Shown here: in pieces, positions 58,938 through 64,000 of the stretch | How the letters are laid out: each line of letters opens with the position of its first letter | How positions within the stretch are numbered: position 1 is the stretch's first letter | Source: Tubulanus polymorphus | Taxonomy: Eukaryota > Nemertea > Palaeonemertea > Tubulaniformes > Tubulanidae | DNA: 64,000 nucleotides | Direction: 5' to 3' | Assembly: GCF_964204645.1 (NCBI RefSeq) | Contig: NC_134032.1 | Span: 3,560,916 to 3,624,915, forward strand | Notes under the pieces: model-generated | Databases searched by the model: none | What the model saw: the letters and a program-made list of their open reading frames with translations, nothing else | What the model was told of the DNA's origin: nothing | Made by a program: the position numbers and the translations under genes

Positions 58938-59112
58938 GCAATCTGATTGGTGCCGCCAGTTTTCGTTCAGAAAGCTGCGCATGTACCTGCGCACCCGGTC
59001 TACTGATGCAGGGGTTCGTGCCGTGGCTGAGTGTAGCGATGCCATCAGGTCCGAGTCCCTGCAGAGGCAGGATGCACCGTCCCTAGACCCGCCGCTGCTC
59101 CGAAAGCTCTTC
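58938..59112 (+). mobile_element. tRNA-derived SINE, right arm of an inverted pair
   Basis: CTGCGCATGTACCTGCGCAC (58974-58993), GTGCCGTGGCTGAGTG (A box) and CAGGTCCGAGTCCC (B box, one mismatch). The arms are separated by about 72 bp. Confidence 0.75.
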
Positions 59113-59240
59113 GTTTCGCGGCAGCAGTTAGAATTCAATGTATTGTTGCTACATAACATACAATACAGACTGGTGGCCGCTTTGTAGCAGCAACCTGTTC
59201 AAAGGAACCTTGGGCAATAATAGACCATTGAAGGGTTTAT

Positions 59241-59316
59241 GTTGGCGGTAGGGAATCGAACCCTTGCAAGGAAAGGATGAAAGTCTCTGAATTCAGGCAT
59301 GAATTACACCGCTAAC
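59241..59316 (-). tRNA. tRNA-like sequence, probably a pseudogene or SINE head
   Basis: 76 nt: the acceptor ends pair 6 of 7 (GTTAGCG with CGCCAAC), there is an A box (TTAGCGGTGTAATTCATG) and a perfect B box GGTTCGATTCC. The anticodon arm and T stem do not fold cleanly, so I do not assign an amino acid. Confidence 0.35.
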
Positions 59317-59329
59317 CTTAGTTTCTGAT

Positions 59330-60180
59330 AAGGATCATAGAGCGAAAAGGTGAAGCCAAAATCAGTCGACCTTTTTAGGAACGAAAAAGGTAACACACAG
59401 TGGACTCAGTTTTCGGCTGACCCATTTCGTAAGCTGAAAGGCACTTGGTAGATACACATATAAGAATGACTGATTGATCAAAGCATGTCAAAATTTGTAA
59501 AAATGTGTAAAAAGTGCTGATTTTGGCAGTCAGCCATATTCATTCAAACCGGTCAGTTTTTGGGTAAAGGATCACTGACGGGGCATTATTCCTGTTATAT
59601 ATGGGCGCTATTTTGCCCATAGTAATTGGCTCGGATTAGAATCCCACACTAATCCCACGACTCAAAAAATCTGTAGAGAAAATACAACAGAGAGAGAAGA
59701 ACAGTATTCGAACTCTGGCCTGCAAGCACTAGCACAGCGACACTGCTTGACCGAGGCAGCCAAATAAAGTTGGAATGTTTTACCTACACGTAGCCCTCAA
59801 TCTAACCTTAACTCAACCCTCTGGACCATATAGATCTTTATTAAATGCATTATGATTAAATGCATGATTTTTTTTTCATTTGAAAATGTGATAAAATTGT
59901 GAATAAAGTGAATTTGACGCGTCGATTGACGCGTCAAAAATGCTATTTTAATTCTGACAGTATTTCCATGCCATACTATTTCGACTACGCACTAGTTAAC
60001 TTTAAATAACTTTTGTACAACTGCGGCCCCTGCACAGTCGTCCTTTTAATTCAATAAACAAACATTGTTGTTTAATTAGCTGCGGTGCTGAGGATGGGAT
60101 GGGTGGTCACTTAATATCCATATTCTCACTGACAAATTGGATATATTTATGTTTCGAATACACTTAGCTTAAGTCATCGT
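59330..60180. other. No supported gene
   Basis: Contains tRNA-like repeats and an 11-bp inverted repeat TTTGACGCGTC / GACGCGTCAAA (59913-59938, 4-bp loop). Confidence 0.35.
59703..59773 (-). repeat. tRNA-like SINE head
   Basis: Minus strand: TGGCTGCCTCGGTCAAGCAGTG (A-box region), then AGAGTTCGAATAC (B box). There is no matching acceptor stem. Confidence 0.45.
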
Positions 60181-60189
60181 AGCTGTGAT

Positions 60190-61260
60190 GATCATGTTGA
60201 CGACTTGTCAAAATGACGACTAACACTTTAGAGTAAATTGAATTGGAAATATAGATTGAGACCAAAGAATTGAGATGACTTCTGAAATGAAATGACTTTC
60301 CCAAATGATTTCTTAGAGCCAATAAATTGAAATGTTTGTTTAGTTAGTTATTTAGTTATATTTCGGGAATAGGGAAGTTTCCAGTTACCGGTTGTCTCAA
60401 CCGGTGTCCACGCGCGTTTCTAAGATGATATTTTTACGCAGTATCAAAAATATCCTCAGATAAAACTTCATCTTCAGTGAAAAATTCTAAATTGTATCTC
60501 AAAAAATGAAAAGAGATACTGCCAATGATACAAAATCACCAATTTATTTGAGTCGCCTACCTAAAAGTGACGTATCTTTTTAACATGTAACTGTGTTCGA
60601 TTGTTGCAGCCGAGAATAATGAAATAAACACCATCAGAAAATAGAAATTGTCACCTTTCTAACGATTCGTATGTTTGAACTTTGTGCCAAAAGAGGGATG
60701 GACGACAATTAGGTTTTAGTTTAAAATATGTTAAAATCTGTCCGACCTTTGGGACCGCCTCAAAATGGCACCTGGTTACTGGAAACATCCCTATTGGAAA
60801 TACTGATTAGAAGGACTTAAAAATAGAAATGATTTCAGTGGTGTGAAGTCTTATATCCAGATAATGGCTTACATTAGTAAACTGAATTATGAAATATGAA
60901 TCTAGACTCAGAAATAAAGACGACTTCAGTTAAGTGACGACTATTCCAATTAATATGACTTACATTCATAATAAAATTGTTACACTTAGTAAATTGTATT
61001 ATACAAATCGGGACTAAAAATATCGAGACGACTTCAGTAATGTGACGACTCAAAATATCCAAATAATGAATGATATTAGTAATAGAATTATGGATATGAA
61101 TTTAGGATCAGAAATCCAGACTTCAAATGAAGACTAACACTTGATAAATTGAATTAAAATGCAAATTGGGATTCAAAATAGAGATGACTTCAGTAATGTG
61201 ACTACTAATCTAAATTCGTATAACGTACACTTAGTAAATTGAATTGGAAGAAGTTGTGAT
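60190..61260 (+). repeat. Degenerate satellite, second block, with MITE inside
   Basis: About eight diverged units, spacing roughly 80-110 bp, each with GACTTCAGTRATGTGACGACT (for example 60921, 61026, 61184) and TTAGTAAATTGAATT. The unit is that of 57440-57730. The array is interrupted by the element at 60372-60791. Confidence 0.7.
60372..60791. mobile_element. MITE-like element, ~22-bp inverted ends, TA target
   Basis: The left end GGGAAGTTTCCAGTTACCGG and right end CCTGGTTACTGGAAACATCCC are inverted copies with two or three mismatches. Each is flanked by TA (60370-60371 and 60792-60793), as for Tc1/mariner-type MITEs. The 420-bp interior has no frame of note. It interrupts the satellite block. 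Confidence 0.75.
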
Positions 61261-62290
61261 TTTGAGTGTATCGAGAATAGAAAATACAACTTACAGTTAG
61301 TTAAGAGCAATGAGACGAACGATTTCAATCGACGTGACTCATCCGATAAAGACTTCAGAGAGTTTGACTAGGAAATCACCGACGATTCTGAACGAATAGT
61401 ATTTCAGTGGTACAAGTGAAGAACCTGCTCCAGATCGCTAGACAACAAACAAACCGAGTTGCAAATTTTTCTTTTCAATTATCTGCACTAATGTCACCTC
61501 GCAGCAATTTTATATAACTGGACGAGCTGCCGCCAATCAAACGCTCCCGATAATAAATTGCGTTGTCGCGCCGAAGATCTAACTAAAGCGACGATGACAA
61601 GAGGTTACTGCTGCTGCTGCTGCGATCGAATTAGAATTGATTCCTGTGTTTCCAACTCTCTGTTTTGTTTCCGTCCCGTTGTCGCTAATTGGGCGCCGGA
61701 ATCGATGCGTGAAATTAGCAATTAACCGGTACCGGTATTGTCCTCATCGGCAGACCATTACAGCCTGAACGATTCGGTAACAGTAACGCGGCAAGTGCTC
61801 GACATTGTTTCCGATTCGATTGTATTGTTTACTAAAAATGTCTTCGTTACTCGATAAAAATCAAAACGCGATTTAATAAGGTTTTAATATTTCGCATGCT
61901 CCCTCGCTTGCCAGGGCTTGTTTGCCTCCCGCCGAAGGTCGCGTTAATTACATAATCGAGTCGAATGAGATCGTCGAGTCCAGAAATCATGACCTTGACA
62001 ATAGCATCGATTAAGGTTGTTGAGTGCTGTTACGTGCCTCATTGAATACAACTAGCAAATAGCATAATTGAGTCCCGCGCACACATCGCAGCTGAACAAA
62101 ATCAGAGCAATAATGCGCGTAACTTTTTCATTGAATGACGCCATAAGTTGTAAAATCAACGGCCAGAAATGGTTAAAGGCGGTTCTTTATTTCATGAGGG
62201 GTATTCTCCTAAAAAAATCCTAGACCTCCCAGAGTGACTAGGTTGGAACACGAGAATAAAATAAACGACAAAAAATGCTGATAACCTTAA
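61261..62290. other. No supported gene
   Basis: A TATA-like TTTATATAAC (61510) lies before a (CTG)n run at 61610-61625; no exon could be supported. The CCTCGCTTGCCAGGG block of the fold-back repeat at 808-1097 recurs near 61905. Confidence 0.35.
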
Positions 62291-62299
62291 GATACGCCT

Positions 62300-62368
62300 T
62301 TAGCTGAACTCGAACCTGCGACCTCCAGCGCGCCAGACGAGCACGCTAATCACTCGACCATAGACCAG
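62300..62368 (-). repeat. tRNA-like SINE head or tRNA pseudogene
   Basis: Minus strand: TATGGTCGAGTGATTAGCGTG (A-box region) and GCAGGTTCGAGTTCAGC (B box), with tRNA-like spacing. The ends do not pair as an acceptor stem. Confidence 0.45.
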
Positions 62369-62600
62369 GATTGACTGACGAAGTTTGTAAGTTTGTCTGG
62401 CGATTAAAGTGACTGGTGACCAGTCAGGTGAAGTGACTTGGTGCATGGTGACTGTTGGCCGTTTCTATGGTCCGCTCATTCTATGGTTACTGCAGTACCT
62501 TATCAGCCCTTAACCCTCTCTGATTACGAGTCTCGCATTGTAAGAAATCAAACTAATATAGTTTGTGCACGCTGCAGTTCATGTATTTTTTGCTATATTT

Positions 62601-62726
<126 letters not shown>

Positions 62727-62786
62727 CATACGCCTACATCAATAAATCTACGACATATGATTTCGTCTGTTTAGTCACGGAGTCGT

Positions 62787-62800
62787 CCACTAGATGGCGC
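62787..62800 (+). promoter_or_regulatory. CTCF-like motif
   Basis: CCACTAGATGGCGC, exact match to CCASYAGRKGGC, 60 bp after the (TA)n run. Confidence 0.45.
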
Positions 62801-63101
62801 TATACTCACCTGTGTGGTGTTATTTGTCAATCGCCCGAATACATGTTTCAATATTCTGGAGTTTGTAGGCCGCCTACACATGTATCTCCTCTTCTTGCGG
62901 CGACGCGCCCGAGAGCGGCCATTTTTCTTCGTAAAACGTATCTTGCAGATAACAAATTTCTGTCGTCCTAAAAACATATCGAAAAAACATTTTTTATTGA
63001 ATGTTCACTTAGGAAAGTCGACTAGAGACCCTGTCTCCGGCTGAATGGTTGTGTTGAGCGCATTTTTTCACGAGGCATTTGACAAATTTCAGTGACTATC
63101 T

Positions 63102-63833
63102 TCACTGGCTGCTAAAGATATATCTACCGTTTGACTCGTCTGGATGTGGCGCACTTGGAGCTGGAGTCCTGGTACTTGGAGTCGAAGTTATCTTCGAATT
63201 ATGAGTCGTTGTTGATGTTGGAACGAGAGTCGTTGGAGCTGGAGTCATTGGAGCCGGAATTGTTGGAGATGTATCCGGTGTCATACAAGACGCTTCTAAA
63301 TCCTTCATCTCCAGGTTAGAATCGATCCCGTCAAACTGTTGCGTCACACTTTCATCCGTTCTCACTTTTGTACAATTTACTACAGAACAAACGAGAAAAT
63401 GAAGTTTATCAACGCCTTGAAAAATAAAACATATTTCGTAATGTTGTCGATAACGAATTATGTGATACAAATTGTATGTTAAGGATAATATTGTATTTGT
63501 ACATATGGATCTTGCGAGAACCCTCGAGAAAATTACGAGATCTCGCGATAACATTTGAGAAACGATAAGAGGTCCCGTATCGTTTATCGAAGGATCTCGC
63601 GAGATCCTGTATCGTTTCTCAAAGGTTCTAGCGAGGAACATACGAGATCCTCGCTAGAAACTTCGGGAAACGCGACGGGATCTCGTTAGAACCTTCGAGA
63701 CACTTACGCGAACATGAATCGTCGCTGTTAACGTACGGTTTGACGGAAGATACGAAAAATCTATGGCACCAACAACTGCAGGTGACTGGATAAAGCAAAG
63801 CGTTATAACTGCACACATTCCTGGTACCACAAT
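63102..63833 (-). CDS. 3' part of a Cys-rich, Thr/Pro-rich secreted or surface protein
   Basis: Two exons: 63833-63708 (acceptor CTGTTTTCAG, donor CGC|GTAAGT, phase 1) and 63379-63102 (acceptor TGTTCTGTAG, stop at 63104-63102). The phases join to one open frame. The first exon has eight Cys, including CSCWCH and a DSCS end; the second adds a Cys, an acidic linker and a mucin-like tail of T/P/S repeats (TPAPTTLVPTSTTT). The alternative frame of the first exon runs into a stop after splicing. The start and any signal peptide are right of the window or in the last 160 bp. No known family. Confidence 0.45.
63500..63690. repeat. Intronic palindrome-rich repeats (TCTCGCGAGA)
   Basis: Three or four diverged ~50-60-bp units contain GGATCTCGCGAGATCC-like words; the copy at 63592-63607 is a perfect 16-bp palindrome. 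TCTCGCGAGA is also a known promoter motif elsewhere in animals, but repeat origin is sufficient here. Confidence 0.6.
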
Positions 63834-64000
63834 CTGAAAACAGACGACAGAACAATACAACTAGAATTGTTGTTTATAATGTGGATCTACCGACTGAAGC
63901 AACTTAAGGAGCTTCAACAAAAGACGTCCACGCAAAATTTCCAAGATTTGACCTCCCTCCCCCATGTCCACAGATAAATGTCTACATTGCACTACCCCTA

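Noticed and set aside
59241..59316. Functional tRNA gene
   Set aside because: Good A and B boxes, but an imperfect acceptor stem and no clean anticodon or T arm; several similar SINE heads lie nearby.

Overview
The window is nuclear DNA of a marine-type invertebrate, most likely a lophotrochozoan (mollusc, annelid, nemertean or brachiopod grade; I cannot say which). The reasons are short introns (about 90-100 bp in the receptor genes, longer elsewhere), a GRL101-like receptor joining CUB, C-type lectin, LDLa, LRR and 7TM modules, BEL/Pao and CR1-like retroelements, tRNA-derived SINEs and many minisatellites. No bacterial-style operons, rRNA or CRISPR arrays are present.

Host genes, left to right: (1) a 3-exon, 1935-residue LRR/LDLa/CUB/C-type-lectin GPCR on the minus strand (8245-2252); (2) a 5-exon secreted phospholipase A2 on the plus strand (23290-25622), assembled here from splice sites and phases, because its exons are too short or split to show as one ORF; (3) two tandem copies of a promoter plus first coding exon (28979-29109 and 34943-35134) encoding short N/G-rich repeats that resemble RHIM/HET-s amyloid signalling motifs; (4) a possible three-exon TATA-promoter gene for a 52-residue secreted peptide (39916-40361); (5) a rhodopsin-class GPCR on the minus strand (43581-42349, with a 5' UTR exon); (6) a signal-peptide exon and a PAN/apple-like exon on the minus strand (58325-56973) broken by one TAA; (7) the 3' part of a Cys-rich/Thr-Pro-rich secreted protein on the minus strand (63833-63102), running off the window.

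Mobile DNA fills much of the rest. A very young BEL/Pao LTR element (12428-18400, 213/214-bp LTRs differing by one indel, 5-bp duplication ATGAG) sits inside a non-LTR reverse transcriptase gene (11366-19620), yet its own genes carry three frameshifts and one stop. A decayed CR1-like element with CCHC and SGNH-esterase domains (33850-29120, minus) separates the two duplicated amyloid-motif exons. A THAP-DDE Harbinger/ISL2EU-type transposase (46582-47902) is head-to-head with a SAP-domain ORF (46505-46293). A second SGNH+RT element (54130-56966) and several BEL and RT scraps are also seen, plus fold-back/MITE elements, SINEs (two of them forming a 175-bp inverted pair) and tandem repeats.

The receptor genes, the secreted phospholipase and the putative amyloid-motif gene could all belong to surface recognition, immunity or secretion, but nothing in the sequence shows that they act together. 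The part of the window I find most likely to be undescribed is the duplicated first-exon locus at 27.5-35.2 kb.
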